This document shows, piece by piece, positions 53,878 through 63,505 of a stretch of 64,000 nt of DNA. How positions within the stretch are numbered: position 1 is the first letter of the stretch; every line of letters starts with the position of its first letter. Origin of the DNA: Chryseobacterium viscerum (GTDB lineage Bacteria; Bacteroidota; Bacteroidia; Flavobacteriales; Weeksellaceae); contig NZ_JAPDFT010000006.1 in NCBI RefSeq assembly GCF_025949665.1, forward strand, positions 1 to 64,000, read 5' to 3'. The position numbers and the translations under genes were made by a program. The notes under the pieces were generated by a model. The model was not told the DNA's origin, searched no databases, and was given only the letters and a program-made list of their open reading frames with translations.

Positions 53878-55287
53878 ATGAATGAACACTTGAAAAATGA
53901 TTCAGCAAACATCGGATATCTGCTGAATATCATTAAAGAACAGGGAACGGATTACCTGAACTCTATTGAAGAAAGATTAACCTCAGTAATCAATAATACG
54001 GTATCGGAAAAACAGGAACTTCCGGAATCAGGATTCGGGACAGAAGAAGTTTTAAGGATTTTTAATGAAAAATTTGAACCGATCATGGTGGGATCCGGGG
54101 GACCGAGATATTGGGGATTTGTGACGGGAGGGGCTACTCCGGCATCTGTAGCTGGTGACTGGCTGGCTACGGTTTATGATCAGAATCCCCAGTCTGTATC
54201 AGAGCAGGGAGATGCTTCCGCAAAAATAGAGATGGAAACCATACAGCTTTTACTGAAACTTCTTCAGCTTCCGGAAAGCTTTCTGGGAGGTTTTGTATCG
54301 GGAGCAACGATGTCTAATTTTACCTGTTTGGCTGTGGGGCGTCAATGGCTGGGGAAAGAGCAGGGAAGAGATATTGCGAAGGAAGGTGTATCCGGAACGG
54401 TAAAGATATTGACAGCCACACCTCACTCGTCTTCTATAAAATCATTGTCACTCCTGGGTCTTGGCAGCAGTAATATCATTAAGATTAAAACGGAAGAAGG
54501 AAACCGGGAAGCCATTCATATCAAGGATCTGGAAGAAAATATCCTGAAGCTTGACGGTGAACCATTTATTCTGATTTCAAGTGGAGGAACAGTAAATACA
54601 GTGGATTTTGATGATTTTAAAGCGATCAGCAGATTAAAAGAAAAATATAATTTCTGGTGGCACATCGATGCTGCTTTTGGTGGTTTTGCAGCTTGTTCGG
54701 AAACCCATCAAAATCTTGTGGAAGGCTGGGAATATGCAGACAGTATCACGGTGGATTGCCACAAATGGCTGAACGTACCTTATGAAAGTGCCGTGTTTCT
54801 TATTAAAGATCAATATAAAATTTTACAGGTAGAAACCTTTCAAAACTCAAATGCTCCTTATCTGGGAGATCCATTGGAGAATTTCAGCTATTTAAATTTT
54901 CTTCCGGAAAACTCAAGAAGATTAAAGGCGCTTCCTGCATGGTTCTCTCTTATGGCTTATGGTAAAAAGGGATATCAGGAGATTGTAGATAAGAATATAG
55001 GATGGGCAAAACAGTTGGGACAGCTGATTGAAAACAGCGATAATTTTAAACTGCTGGCTCCGGTAAGATTAAATACGGTTTGTTTTACATTGAAAGAGGA
55101 TGCAAAGCAGGATGAGGTAGGGAGATTTCTTGAAAAGCTAAATGATACAGGAAAGGTTTTTATGACACCTACTTTTTATAATCAGCATAAAGGAATAAGA
55201 GCTGCCTTTGTAAACTGGATGACCAGTGAAAAAGATATCAGGCAGGTATTTGATCTCATGAATGAAATCATTACTGAAATAAAATAA
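53878..55287 (+). CDS. PLP-dependent group II decarboxylase
   Basis: 469 residues. PLP motifs: SGATMSNFTCL (141-151), TPHSSSIKS (His183 stacks on PLP), WHIDAAFGG (Asp264) and VDCHKWLNVPYE with Schiff-base Lys296. This family includes glutamate, aromatic-amino-acid and diaminobutyrate decarboxylases; the exact substrate cannot be read here. Full length. Single gene, converging on the ATP-pyrophosphatase-type gene. Confidence 0.88.
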   Translation: MNEHLKNDSANIGYLLNIIKEQGTDYLNSIEERLTSVINNTVSEKQELPESGFGTEEVLRIFNEKFEPIMVGSGGPRYWGFVTGGATPASVAGDWLATVYDQNPQSVSEQGDASAKIEMETIQLLLKLLQLPESFLGGFVSGATMSNFTCLAVGRQWLGKEQGRDIAKEGVSGTVKILTATPHSSSIKSLSLLGLGSSNIIKIKTEEGNREAIHIKDLEENILKLDGEPFILISSGGTVNTVDFDDFKAISRLKEKYNFWWHIDAAFGGFAACSETHQNLVEGWEYADSITVDCHKWLNVPYESAVFLIKDQYKILQVETFQNSNAPYLGDPLENFSYLNFLPENSRRLKALPAWFSLMAYGKKGYQEIVDKNIGWAKQLGQLIENSDNFKLLAPVRLNTVCFTLKEDAKQDEVGRFLEKLNDTGKVFMTPTFYNQHKGIRAAFVNWMTSEKDIRQVFDLMNEIITEIK

Positions 55288-55296
55288 TATATTGAA

Positions 55297-55324
55297 AAGC
55301 CTGTGGATTACTATTCACAGGCTT
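55297..55324. terminator. Bidirectional terminator
   Basis: 9-bp stem AAGCCTGTG/CACAGGCTT (55297-55305, 55316-55324), A-rich before and T-rich after, between two convergent genes. Confidence 0.8.
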
Positions 55325-56033
55325 ATTTTAACAGCAGGTCACAAAACCAGAAAACATATTCCCCATCTTCTTCTTCAGGAGCTGTTTTAGGTTTTGGGTA
55401 AGTTTTTTTGACTGTTTCTCCAATTTCAAAGTTAACCGGATTTTTGAAAATGGGTCCATCGAAAGTAAAGGTATGAAACTCTCCGTTTTCTCCGCATGGA
55501 TCTACATTTTCAGGAAGATCATCTATAAATTTCTGATCAATAATTCTTCCTGCAAAGCTTTTGTCCAGATAAGATCCGTTGACGCAGGTTACAATGGTTT
55601 TAAAACCAAGCTCTAGAAATTCATAGATGAGGTTGGATGTATTTTGTTTCCACAGGGGGAATACAGCCTTCATACCAATCGCATTTAATTGGTTTTCCCT
55701 GTATTTTCGCAGATCTTCCAGAAAAATATCACCGAAAACGGAATAAGTAATACCCTGCGCCTGAATTCCGGCCATCGTTGTGCTCATGATTTGCTGATAT
55801 TCTTCCATTGATGGTTCTTTAGGAAGCTCCATTTTAATCAAGGGAATTTCGATACTTTCAGCTTGTTTTTCTAAAAGAGAAACGTGTACACCATGCATGG
55901 AAATCCTTTGGAATTCTTCATTAATACTTGTAAGAAGTGTAGAAACTTCATATTGATCTTCCTGTAGTATTTTGTAAAGAGCAAGCGCAGAATCTTTTCC
56001 GCTGCTCCAGTTGAATAAAGCTTTTGGTTTCAT
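55323..56033 (-). CDS. Diphthine-ammonia ligase-like ATP pyrophosphatase
   Basis: 236 residues of the adenine nucleotide alpha-hydrolase fold. PP-loop FNWSSGKDSALALYK (7-21); GVHVSLLEKQAESIEIP and VFGDIFLEDLRKYRE; CVNGSYLDKSFAGR; DPCGENGEFHTFTFDGP near the C-terminus, the signature of the Dph6/YbdK-type family (DUF71). Bacteria lack diphthamide, so the true substrate is unknown. Confidence 0.85.
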   Translation of the reverse strand: MKPKALFNWSSGKDSALALYKILQEDQYEVSTLLTSINEEFQRISMHGVHVSLLEKQAESIEIPLIKMELPKEPSMEEYQQIMSTTMAGIQAQGITYSVFGDIFLEDLRKYRENQLNAIGMKAVFPLWKQNTSNLIYEFLELGFKTIVTCVNGSYLDKSFAGRIIDQKFIDDLPENVDPCGENGEFHTFTFDGPIFKNPVNFEIGETVKKTYPKPKTAPEEEDGEYVFWFCDLLLK

Positions 56034-56043
56034 TTTGAAAATA

Positions 56044-56070
56044 AAAATCTCCCAAAAATAAGGAGATTTT
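56044..56070 (-). terminator. Terminator after the 352-residue protein gene
   Basis: AAAATCTCC/GGAGATTTT stem (56044-56052, 56062-56070) across a 9-nt loop, leading into TTATTTTC on the minus strand. Confidence 0.7.
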
Positions 56071-56075
56071 GTGGC

Positions 56076-57134
56076 TTAATAATTTTTGTTTTGAATTTCT
56101 TTAATTGGAACAAATCCACCATTGAAGTAATCAATCTTCATTTCAAAAGGATAGGCCGGATTGGTCATGATCAGGACACCAATTGCACCAAAGAATGCGG
56201 CTCCGGTCAGCATCATGCTTCCCGCATTGGGATTTGACCTTATTTTTCCAATGAAATAGTAATCATTATCTCTTTTTACTGCCTTGGTAAAAAGATTTTC
56301 TATGGAAAGGTAGATATATGGATCTCCTTTATACACAATAGCATAAATGTTGTCTTTTTTAATTTCTTTTTCTTTGCCGTCTGCCACTTCATAAATTCTT
56401 ACAATTTTTGGTGCATTACCGTAGAATTTGACATTTGTGATTTCTTGGTCCGGCTGTTGATTTTTTAAAGAATTATAATTTTTATATACTCCGTCTTTCA
56501 GCTGAGGTGAATTGTAAAAACTGATTAACTGCTTGGCTGTATTATCAAAGTTATTTATTTGTTCAAACGTATAATTATTGTTCGTTTCAGGCTTTTTAGA
56601 CGCGTTTTTACTGATGAAATCTACGAGCATTTCGCTTCCTTTTTCAAGGGTTTTTGTGGTAACATCAGTTGCTTTGACATCAATTACGGTATCGGTCTGA
56701 TCCATCAAAGAGTAAGTCCCATCATTATTTTTTGAAAACAGAAATCCCTGAAAATAGCAGTAGCCATGTTCACTGAGTTTAGCAGTAACCTCTGCAAAGT
56801 ACAATTGCTTCAGGTACAGAACCATTGTTCCGTCTTCGGTATTATCTCCATTGATGCTGTTCAGGATACTTTGAAATTGACTTGATATACTGGAGGTGGG
56901 AACCACTTTAGCTTTGGCATTCAACATTCCCTGCTGTACAATTCCTAAAGAAGTGGTGTCTTCTCTTTTATCAATAAGTTTTATCGTTTTATAATAACTT
57001 TTCTCTATTTTGTGGCTGGGAAGGCTGATGGTAAATGGTTCGGTACGTTTCTGGCCCCATAAAGAAGATGTAAGACACATGAAGACTAAGAAAAGGATTT
57101 TCTCAAAATTTATTTTCACAGCTATATTTTTCAT
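56076..57134 (-). CDS. Exported protein of unknown function
   Basis: 352 residues. Hydrophobic N-terminal segment (about 11-27, ILFLVFMCLTSSLWGQ) is a signal peptide. The body is mixed alpha/beta, and a hydrophobic Gly/Ala-rich stretch lies near 302-325 (MMLTGAAFFGAIGVLIMT), possibly membrane-inserted. No family recognised. It is separated from the mutase gene by a terminator and from the next gene by another. Confidence 0.55.
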   Translation of the reverse strand: MKNIAVKINFEKILFLVFMCLTSSLWGQKRTEPFTISLPSHKIEKSYYKTIKLIDKREDTTSLGIVQQGMLNAKAKVVPTSSISSQFQSILNSINGDNTEDGTMVLYLKQLYFAEVTAKLSEHGYCYFQGFLFSKNNDGTYSLMDQTDTVIDVKATDVTTKTLEKGSEMLVDFISKNASKKPETNNNYTFEQINNFDNTAKQLISFYNSPQLKDGVYKNYNSLKNQQPDQEITNVKFYGNAPKIVRIYEVADGKEKEIKKDNIYAIVYKGDPYIYLSIENLFTKAVKRDNDYYFIGKIRSNPNAGSMMLTGAAFFGAIGVLIMTNPAYPFEMKIDYFNGGFVPIKEIQNKNY

Positions 57135-57166
57135 TGTTAATTAGTTTTAAAATTAAAAATACAAAA

Positions 57167-57193
57167 AAACCTCAAAGAATTTCTTTGAGGTTT
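57167..57193 (-). terminator. Terminator after the mutase gene
   Basis: 12-bp stem AAACCTCAAAGA/TCTTTGAGGTTT (57167-57178, 57182-57193), then T-run on the minus strand. Confidence 0.85.
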
Positions 57194-57225
57194 TGTTTAT
57201 AAAAAATGTCTGTCAAATGATGGGC

Positions 57226-60200
57226 TTACATGTTTCTTCTGTATTTACCGCCCACTTCGAATAGAGCATTGGTAATTTGTCCTAAAGAACAGTATTTTAC
57301 AGCATCCATCATCACTTCAAATAAGTTTTGCTGGTTGATGGCAGCATGCTGAAGTTGTTTCAGAGCCTCTTCAGATCTGCTGTCATTCGCTTGCTGGAAG
57401 TTGTGCAGAGATTCAATCTGTGATTGTTTTTCTTCTTCAGTAGAACGGATAACTTCTCCTGGTAAAACGGTTGGTGAACCATCTTTTCCTAAGAACGTGT
57501 TTACTCCAATGATTGGATATTCACCCGTGTGCTTCAACCACTCGTAATGCATAGACTCTTCCTGGATTTTTGAACGCTGGTACATTGTTTCCATCGCTCC
57601 AAGAACACCACCTCTTTCAGTGATTCTGTCAAATTCCGTATATACAGCTTCTTCCACAAGATCCGTTAATTCTTCAATGATGAATGATCCCTGAAGCGGA
57701 TTTTCGTTTTTAGCCAGTCCTAATTCTTTATTGATGATCAGCTGAATTGCCATTGCTCTTCTTACAGATTGCTCAGTAGGAGTTGTAATCGCCTCATCAT
57801 AAGCATTGGTGTGAAGTGAATTACAGTTATCATAGATCGCATAAAGTGCCTGAAGAGTTGTTCTGATGTCATTGAAATCAATTTCCTGAGCATGCAGAGA
57901 GCGGCCTGAAGTCTGAATGTGGTATTTCAGCATCTGGCTTCTTTCGTCAGCACCGTATTTTAATTTCATAGCTTTTGCCCAGATTCTTCTTGCTACACGC
58001 CCGATTACTGAATACTCAGGGTCGATACCGTTGGAGAAGAAGAAAGATAAGTTTGGTGCAAAATCATTGATATCCATTCCACGGCTTAAGTAATATTCCA
58101 CATAAGTGAAACCGTTGGCCAGTGTGAATGCTAATTGGGAAACAGGATTTGCTCCTGCTTCAGCAATGTGATAGCCTGAAATGGAAACAGAATAGAAGTT
58201 TCTTACCTTTTCTCTGATAAAATACTCCTGAACGTCACCCATTAGTCTAAGGGCAAATTCTGTAGAGAAGATACACGTATTCTGAGCCTGGTCTTCTTTT
58301 AAGATGTCAGCCTGAACAGTACCACGAACGGTAGCAATCGTTTTAGCTTTAATTTCTGCGTATACGTCTGCAGGAATTACTTCATCACCTGTTAATCCTA
58401 AAAGCTGTAATCCTAAACCATTATTGGATGGAGGAAGTTCACCTTTGTATTTTGGTCTTTCTAAACCTTTGTCGTCAAATTTCTCCTTAAGCTTAGCTTC
58501 TACTTTAGCTTCTAAACCGTTTTCTTTGATATATTTTTCAACATTCTGATCGATGGCCGCATTCATAAAGAAAGCCAATAGCATTGGTGCAGGACCGTTG
58601 ATTGTCATTGAAACCGAAGTCAGTGCATTAACCAGATCAAATCCGGAATACAATTTTTTAGCATCATCCAGGGTTGCAATAGAAACCCCTGCATTTCCGA
58701 TTTTACCGTAAATGTCTGGTGGTAAAGCAGGATCCTGGCCATATAATGTTACAGAGTCAAAAGCTGTAGATAAACGTTTTGCCGGCATTTCTGCAGAAAC
58801 ATAATGGAATCTTCTGTTGGTTCTTTCAGGCCCTCCTTCCCCGGCAAACATCCTTGTCGGATCTTCTCCGGTTCTTTTAAACGGATAAATTCCGGCTGTA
58901 TAAGGAAAGCTTCCCGGAAGGTTTTCCTGTCCTTTCCATTTGATCAGATCACCCCAGTCATTGTATTTTGGTAATGAAATTTTTGGAATTCTCAAATGAG
59001 ATAAAGATTCTGTTGACGTTTCCACTTTAATCTCTTTTCCTCTTACAAAATAAGAGTAAAATTCTGCCTGAAAAGCTTTTTTCGTATCATCCCAGGTCTT
59101 CAGGAAGTCGATATTTTCCTGTTGAAGATGTTTTTCTGCCTTTTGATATTCGGCATCTAAGACCTCATTGGAAATTATATTTTTTACTCCTTCAATATGA
59201 TACATTGTTCTGGCCAGTTCAGCCTGTTTTTCAATATTGATGTCATATTGTTTGTTGTTTTCAACGATTTCAGAAAGGTAACGAACTCTTTTCGGAGGAA
59301 TAATGGTTACTTCTTCTGTGATTTCCTGTTCTACAAATGCATTTAGTTTTAAATCAACAAATTTTTCATTTACCTTTGAAACCAGTCTGTTGTATAATTC
59401 TGTTGTTCCGTGGTCATTAAACTGAGACGCTTTTGTAGCATATACAGGCATGTCCTCCAGCGGGCTTTCCCATAAAAGATGGTTTCTCTGGAACTGTTTT
59501 CTCACTGCCTGAAGAGCATCAAGAGCACCTCTTTTGTCAGATTTGTTTAATGCTACAAGATCCGCATAATCTAACATGTCAATTTTTTCCAGCTGCGTAG
59601 ATGCTCCATATTCAGGAGTCATTACATACATAGAAACATCGGCAAAATCTGACACTTCTGAACCAGACTGTCCGATCCCTGAAGTTTCCAGGATGATGAC
59701 ATCAGGATGAGCCAGCTTCAGTACATTCAATGCAGAATGAATGAATGGAGAAACGGAAACGTTATTTTCTCTGGTTGCCATAGAACGCATGTAGACTCTA
59801 GGATCATTGATCGCGTTCATACGTATTCTGTCTCCTAATAAAGCACCTCCGGTTTTCTTTTTTGAAGGGTCAATAGAGATAATAGCAATTTTTTTATCAG
59901 TGTTTGAACGTAAGAAACGTCTTACCAATTCATCTGTTAAAGAAGATTTACCAGCTCCTCCGGTACCTGTAATACCGATAATTGGAATGGTTAAATCCTT
60001 AGACTTTTCATCAATTGCTTTTACAAGCTCAGGTTTTTCTTCTGAGAAGTTTTCAACAGCAGAGATAATACTGGCAATGCTTGTTGAGTTTTCAAAGCTG
60101 ATGGCATCCAGATCTTTTGCAGTTACATCTTTTCCTGTAGCAAAATCTGATCTGTGTACAAGATCATCAATCATTCCCTGAAGCCCAAGTTCTCGGCCGT

Positions 60201-60573
60201 CATCCGGAGAATAAATTCTGTCAATTCCATAAGACATCAGATCTTTGATCTCTTCCGGAAGGATTACACCACCGCCACCGCCAAAAATTTTGATCTGTGG
60301 TGAGTTTTTTTCTCTCAACAGGTCATAGATATATTTGAAATATTCTGTGTGACCTCCCTGATATGAAGTTAATGCAATAGCATTGGCATCTTCCTGGATT
60401 GCTGTATTTACAACTTCCTCTGCTGATTTATCGTGTCCTAAATGGATCACTTCGCATCCTGTTCCCTGAATAACACGACGCATAATATTGATCGCAGCAT
60501 CATGCCCGTCAAATAATGAGGCAGCAGTTACGATTCTTACCTTGTTGGTTGGAGTATATTTTTGGGTTTCCAT
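57226..60573 (-). CDS. icmF: IcmF-type fused acyl-CoA mutase (B12-dependent)
   Basis: 1115 residues in one chain. B12-binding domain (about 10-140) with FDGHDAAINI, base-off ligand His24. MeaB-like GTPase chaperone (about 195-400): P-loop GTGGAGKS (203-210), ETSGIGQS (296-303), NKSD (343-346). Mutase TIM barrel (about 540-1090): TAGIYPFKRTGEDPTRMFAGEGGPE, ATLDDAKKLYSGFDL, ISGYHIAEAGANPVSQLAFTL. This domain order is that of IcmF, which interconverts isobutyryl- and butyryl-CoA; some members act on pivalyl-CoA. The barrel motif FPYTAGIYPF differs from methylmalonyl-CoA mutase, so IcmF is preferred. Cytoplasmic. Single gene. Confidence 0.92.
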   Translation of the reverse strand: METQKYTPTNKVRIVTAASLFDGHDAAINIMRRVIQGTGCEVIHLGHDKSAEEVVNTAIQEDANAIALTSYQGGHTEYFKYIYDLLREKNSPQIKIFGGGGGVILPEEIKDLMSYGIDRIYSPDDGRELGLQGMIDDLVHRSDFATGKDVTAKDLDAISFENSTSIASIISAVENFSEEKPELVKAIDEKSKDLTIPIIGITGTGGAGKSSLTDELVRRFLRSNTDKKIAIISIDPSKKKTGGALLGDRIRMNAINDPRVYMRSMATRENNVSVSPFIHSALNVLKLAHPDVIILETSGIGQSGSEVSDFADVSMYVMTPEYGASTQLEKIDMLDYADLVALNKSDKRGALDALQAVRKQFQRNHLLWESPLEDMPVYATKASQFNDHGTTELYNRLVSKVNEKFVDLKLNAFVEQEITEEVTIIPPKRVRYLSEIVENNKQYDINIEKQAELARTMYHIEGVKNIISNEVLDAEYQKAEKHLQQENIDFLKTWDDTKKAFQAEFYSYFVRGKEIKVETSTESLSHLRIPKISLPKYNDWGDLIKWKGQENLPGSFPYTAGIYPFKRTGEDPTRMFAGEGGPERTNRRFHYVSAEMPAKRLSTAFDSVTLYGQDPALPPDIYGKIGNAGVSIATLDDAKKLYSGFDLVNALTSVSMTINGPAPMLLAFFMNAAIDQNVEKYIKENGLEAKVEAKLKEKFDDKGLERPKYKGELPPSNNGLGLQLLGLTGDEVIPADVYAEIKAKTIATVRGTVQADILKEDQAQNTCIFSTEFALRLMGDVQEYFIREKVRNFYSVSISGYHIAEAGANPVSQLAFTLANGFTYVEYYLSRGMDINDFAPNLSFFFSNGIDPEYSVIGRVARRIWAKAMKLKYGADERSQMLKYHIQTSGRSLHAQEIDFNDIRTTLQALYAIYDNCNSLHTNAYDEAITTPTEQSVRRAMAIQLIINKELGLAKNENPLQGSFIIEELTDLVEEAVYTEFDRITERGGVLGAMETMYQRSKIQEESMHYEWLKHTGEYPIIGVNTFLGKDGSPTVLPGEVIRSTEEEKQSQIESLHNFQQANDSRSEEALKQLQHAAINQQNLFEVMMDAVKYCSLGQITNALFEVGGKYRRNM

Positions 60574-60796
60574 AAAAATTCTAGAAAGTTTCTAAGTTTT
60601 CAAATATAACAATAAAAAAAGAACCATGTGTTTGATTTTATTCTTTTGACTGTCAATGGGTTGGTTGTGTTTATTTAATTATATGTCCCCTTTTTGAGCC
60701 GGATACTTTGAAAGTTGGGAAACCACAGAGTTAAAACAAGTTGCAGCCTCTTCATTTTCAAAGGCACTCATCTTTATATTCTCAAATTAAATTCTC

Positions 60797-60804
60797 TACT
60801 TTTG
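60797..60804 (+). promoter_or_regulatory. -7 box of the small membrane protein gene
   Basis: TACTTTTG, exact consensus, 18 nt before ATG 60823. No strong -33 box is seen. Confidence 0.5.
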
Positions 60805-60822
60805 CAGAATATTTTTACAGCC

Positions 60823-61155
60823 ATGCAAAAAGCTTTGATGTACTTCGGATTGGGAACGGTAATAAGCTTCCTGATTAACTATTTCTTTTTAAGTTCACAG
60901 AATATCGGACTTGATCTTTATTATGCCATTGCCTTTGGTTCTGCCTGGGGGCTAGCCTATTATCTGGATACTCCCAATTTTTCACTGCCTAAGAAATTAG
61001 GATTGTCATTTGTAGGGATGGGAATTCTTGTTCTGGCAGGAACTTTAATTTTTAAACTTGAATTGGCGATTCCGTCTATTCTGAAGTTTTCAACCGTTTT
61101 CGTTGCATATTATTTATTTGCAAGCTTCAGAGGAAATAAATCTCTTCGTAACTAG
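60823..61155 (+). CDS. Small membrane protein
   Basis: 110 residues from ATG 60823, chosen because it follows a -7 box and opens on a hydrophobic helix; a longer frame from 60715 would cross the promoter. Three or four TM helices (about 5-22, 28-44, 56-74, 78-100). No family recognised. Its TAG stop and the stop of the convergent gene share the bases CTAG. Confidence 0.6.
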   Translation: MQKALMYFGLGTVISFLINYFFLSSQNIGLDLYYAIAFGSAWGLAYYLDTPNFSLPKKLGLSFVGMGILVLAGTLIFKLELAIPSILKFSTVFVAYYLFASFRGNKSLRN

Positions 61156-62270
61156 TGCATCATTATAAAGCTGGTGTACATTAGCAGAAGCCCCATACAT
61201 AGGATTCCGATAAAATTAATCATGAATAAAAATATTCCTTTAAAAATGCTTATCGTTCGGGTGCTTTCATAGACTCTGTGATGAGCCGCAAAAAAATAAA
61301 CGAACATATAAAGAACAGTTGCGGTATAAATCAATAGATACAAAAAAGTTAAAAGGCTGGAGTCAGGAAGGAGATCGGTAATTTTATCAAAAACGATTAA
61401 GATAAGTGTTCCTAATAATAAGAAGGAAAAATAATGGAGGGTAAAAATTCCATGATCGAAATACCACCATTTCTTTTTATTATGAAAAACCCAAAGAAAG
61501 AAAGCAAAAACCGGAAGATAGATGAATAGTGCTTTAGGAAGGGTATGTATCATTGTTTCCTTGAACTTTTCAAAAATCTGATCCTTGTTATAGCCTTGCT
61601 CCTGCATATGGAATATCTTCTTGGCAAATGGTTTCAAAAAGCTGTAAACGGCTTGGTTATTCTTGTCTTTAGATTGAAGAGAATCATATTGTTTCATACT
61701 TCGGGCGCTTAGCACGCTAAGTTTTCCATCTTTAGTTTCTCCTAAAGCATCGGTCTCAATGCCATTTCCGTTCACTTCGGTTACTTTAACATCTTTGTCT
61801 CCTTTTGAGTTAAATTTCTTTTTTAATTGGTCTTTGGAAAGGTTTTGCTTCAAGCTGTCTGTAAACTTTACAGTGTTCTCATTTTTTTCTTTTTCTTTTT
61901 CAATTTTTCTGGCATTGTGTTCTTTTTTATGATGTTCCACTGCTTCCTCTTCTGATCCGGGGAAAAGGGAAGGAAGAAAGAATGTAATAAAGCTTATAAA
62001 AATATAGAGCTTCACGGGGGCAACATACAATTGTCTTTTCCCTGCCAGATATTCTTTGGTAAGTTTTCCTGGGCGGGTTAATAAGTATTTGATTGTTTTC
62101 CAGAATTCGCCATCATAGTGGGTGAAATCCTCAATGAAATGAGTGAAAAGAAAATGAAACGGCTGCTTAGGTTCTGTATTTTCCTGTCCGCAGTGTGGGC
62201 AAAACCTTTCATTAACCTGATGTCCGCAGTTCAGGCAGGTTTTATCATCTCTTAGTTTTCCGTGGCTCAT
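61152..62270 (-). CDS. DUF3667 zinc-ribbon membrane protein
   Basis: 372 residues. N-terminal zinc ribbon with Cys12, Cys15, Cys24, Cys27 (CLNCGHQVNERFCPHCGQ). Then HFLFTHFIEDFTHYDGEFWKTIKYLLTRPGKLTKEYLAGKRQLYVAPVKLYIF, the DUF3667 signature. TM helices near 85-102 and four more in the C-terminal half. A long charged loop (about 105-190) lies between. Function unknown. Confidence 0.85.
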   Translation of the reverse strand: MSHGKLRDDKTCLNCGHQVNERFCPHCGQENTEPKQPFHFLFTHFIEDFTHYDGEFWKTIKYLLTRPGKLTKEYLAGKRQLYVAPVKLYIFISFITFFLPSLFPGSEEEAVEHHKKEHNARKIEKEKEKNENTVKFTDSLKQNLSKDQLKKKFNSKGDKDVKVTEVNGNGIETDALGETKDGKLSVLSARSMKQYDSLQSKDKNNQAVYSFLKPFAKKIFHMQEQGYNKDQIFEKFKETMIHTLPKALFIYLPVFAFFLWVFHNKKKWWYFDHGIFTLHYFSFLLLGTLILIVFDKITDLLPDSSLLTFLYLLIYTATVLYMFVYFFAAHHRVYESTRTISIFKGIFLFMINFIGILCMGLLLMYTSFIMMH

Positions 62271-62543
62271 GAATTATGGAATATGATTAACACAAATATA
62301 ATTATTTCAATGAAACTGTAATTATATTAATATGTTTTACGGAAATTTTTAAAGTAAATTTAATAAAAGAAAGAGTTGAGGGAATGAACTCTTTGCTGTA
62401 TCACCTGTGTTTTTAGAATCTTCTAAGCGTTTTTTTTCATCGCCACAACAATTTACAAGATGCATGCCAAAATTATAAAAGTGTTAAAATCTATTGATAT
62501 AGGGATCTATAGACCGGATTCTATAGATAAAATAAAATATGTT
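62271..62543. other. Gene-free gap before the ribosomal protein operon
   Basis: AT-rich sequence without a credible frame. A short hairpin AAAGAGTT/AACTCTTT (62370-62377, 62387-62394) lacks a T-run and is not called a terminator. The end of the gap holds the rplM promoter. Confidence 0.4.
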
Positions 62544-62573
62544 TTTGGGTTACAAAAATAATTTGTACCTTTG
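62544..62573 (+). promoter_or_regulatory. Promoter of rplM-rpsI
   Basis: -33 TTTG (62544-62547), 18-nt spacer, -7 TACCTTTG (62566-62573), a near-perfect Bacteroidota promoter 46 nt before the start codon. Transcription would start near 62577-62580. Confidence 0.85.
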
Positions 62574-62619
62574 CACACCCTTTTAGGGGTAAATTATGTT
62601 TAATCTTTAACTAAAACGT

Positions 62620-63075
62620 GTGAATACATTAAGTTACAAAACTGTTTCAGCGAACAAAGCTACTGCGAATAAAGAATGGGTTGTGGTAGACGCTGAAGGA
62701 CAGCCGTTAGGTAGATTAGCTTCTACGGTTGCAAAGATTTTGAGAGGTAAGCACAAAACGAACTTTACACCTCACGTAGATTGTGGTGATAACGTGATCG
62801 TTTTGAATGCTGGGAAAATTACACTTTCCGGAAACAAGTGGGCTGATAAGACTTACATCTGGCATACAGGATATCCTGGTGGACAGAAGTCTATGACTGC
62901 GGCTGAACTTCAAAAGAAAGATTCTTTAAAGGTATTAGAGAAGTCTGTAAAAGGTATGTTACCTAAAAACAGACTAGGAGCTGCTATCCTTAAGAACCTT
63001 TATTTATATGAAGGAACTGAGCACAAACATGAAGCTCAACAGCCTAAAACAATTAATGTTAACGAATTTAAATAA
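62620..63075 (+). CDS. rplM: 50S ribosomal protein L13
   Basis: 151 residues, GTG start at 62620 (first residues MNTLSYKTVSANKATANKEW). L13 motifs: WVVVDAEGQPLGRLAS, GDNVIVLNAGKI, KTYIWHTGYPGGQKS, MLPKNRLGAAILKNLYLYEG. No better ATG upstream in frame. rpsI follows after 6 nt. Confidence 0.97.
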   Translation: MNTLSYKTVSANKATANKEWVVVDAEGQPLGRLASTVAKILRGKHKTNFTPHVDCGDNVIVLNAGKITLSGNKWADKTYIWHTGYPGGQKSMTAAELQKKDSLKVLEKSVKGMLPKNRLGAAILKNLYLYEGTEHKHEAQQPKTINVNEFK

Positions 63076-63081
63076 TTAATT

Positions 63082-63468
63082 ATGTCTATAGTTCACAAAA
63101 TCGGAAGAAGAAAAACTTCTGTAGCAAGAGTTTATGTAAGACCAGGTTCTGGAAACATTACAGTAAACGGTAAAGACGCTAAAGAATATTTCTCTACAGA
63201 CGTGATGGTTTACAAATTAAACCAACCGTTTATCCTTTCTGAGACTGTTGGTCAGTATGACGTTACCGTAAACGTATTCGGTGGTGGAAATACAGGTCAG
63301 GCAGAAGCTATCAGATTAGGTATTTCAAGAGCTTTATGCGAAATCAACGCTGAATTCAGATTAGCATTGAAACCAGCTGGTTTACTTACAAGAGACGCAA
63401 GAATGGTGGAAAGAAAGAAGCCAGGTCAGAAAAAAGCAAGAAAGAGATTCCAATTCTCAAAACGTTAA
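63082..63468 (+). CDS. rpsI: 30S ribosomal protein S9
   Basis: 128 residues: IGRRKTSVARVYVRPGSGNITVNG, GGGNTGQAEAIRLGISRAL, LLTRDARMVERKKPGQKKARKRFQFSKR. The basic C-terminal tail that reaches the P-site is intact (ends SKR). Cotranscribed with rplM. Confidence 0.97.
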   Translation: MSIVHKIGRRKTSVARVYVRPGSGNITVNGKDAKEYFSTDVMVYKLNQPFILSETVGQYDVTVNVFGGGNTGQAEAIRLGISRALCEINAEFRLALKPAGLLTRDARMVERKKPGQKKARKRFQFSKR

Positions 63469-63470
63469 TT

Positions 63471-63505
63471 TTCAGACTTCAGATTCAAGATCTCAGATTT
63501 CAGAA
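63471..63505. repeat. Short tandem-like CAGATT repeat
   Basis: Four imperfect copies of TCAGAyTTCA/TCAGATT follow the rpsI stop. It is a small low-complexity insertion between rpsI and rpsB. No terminator is seen after rpsI. Confidence 0.4.

Noticed and set aside
59807..60181. Open frame antisense to the GTPase domain of icmF
   Set aside because: No independent signal; the minus-strand motifs (P-loop) explain the conservation.
62370..62394. Terminator hairpin before rplM
   Set aside because: An 8-bp stem without a T-run on either strand.
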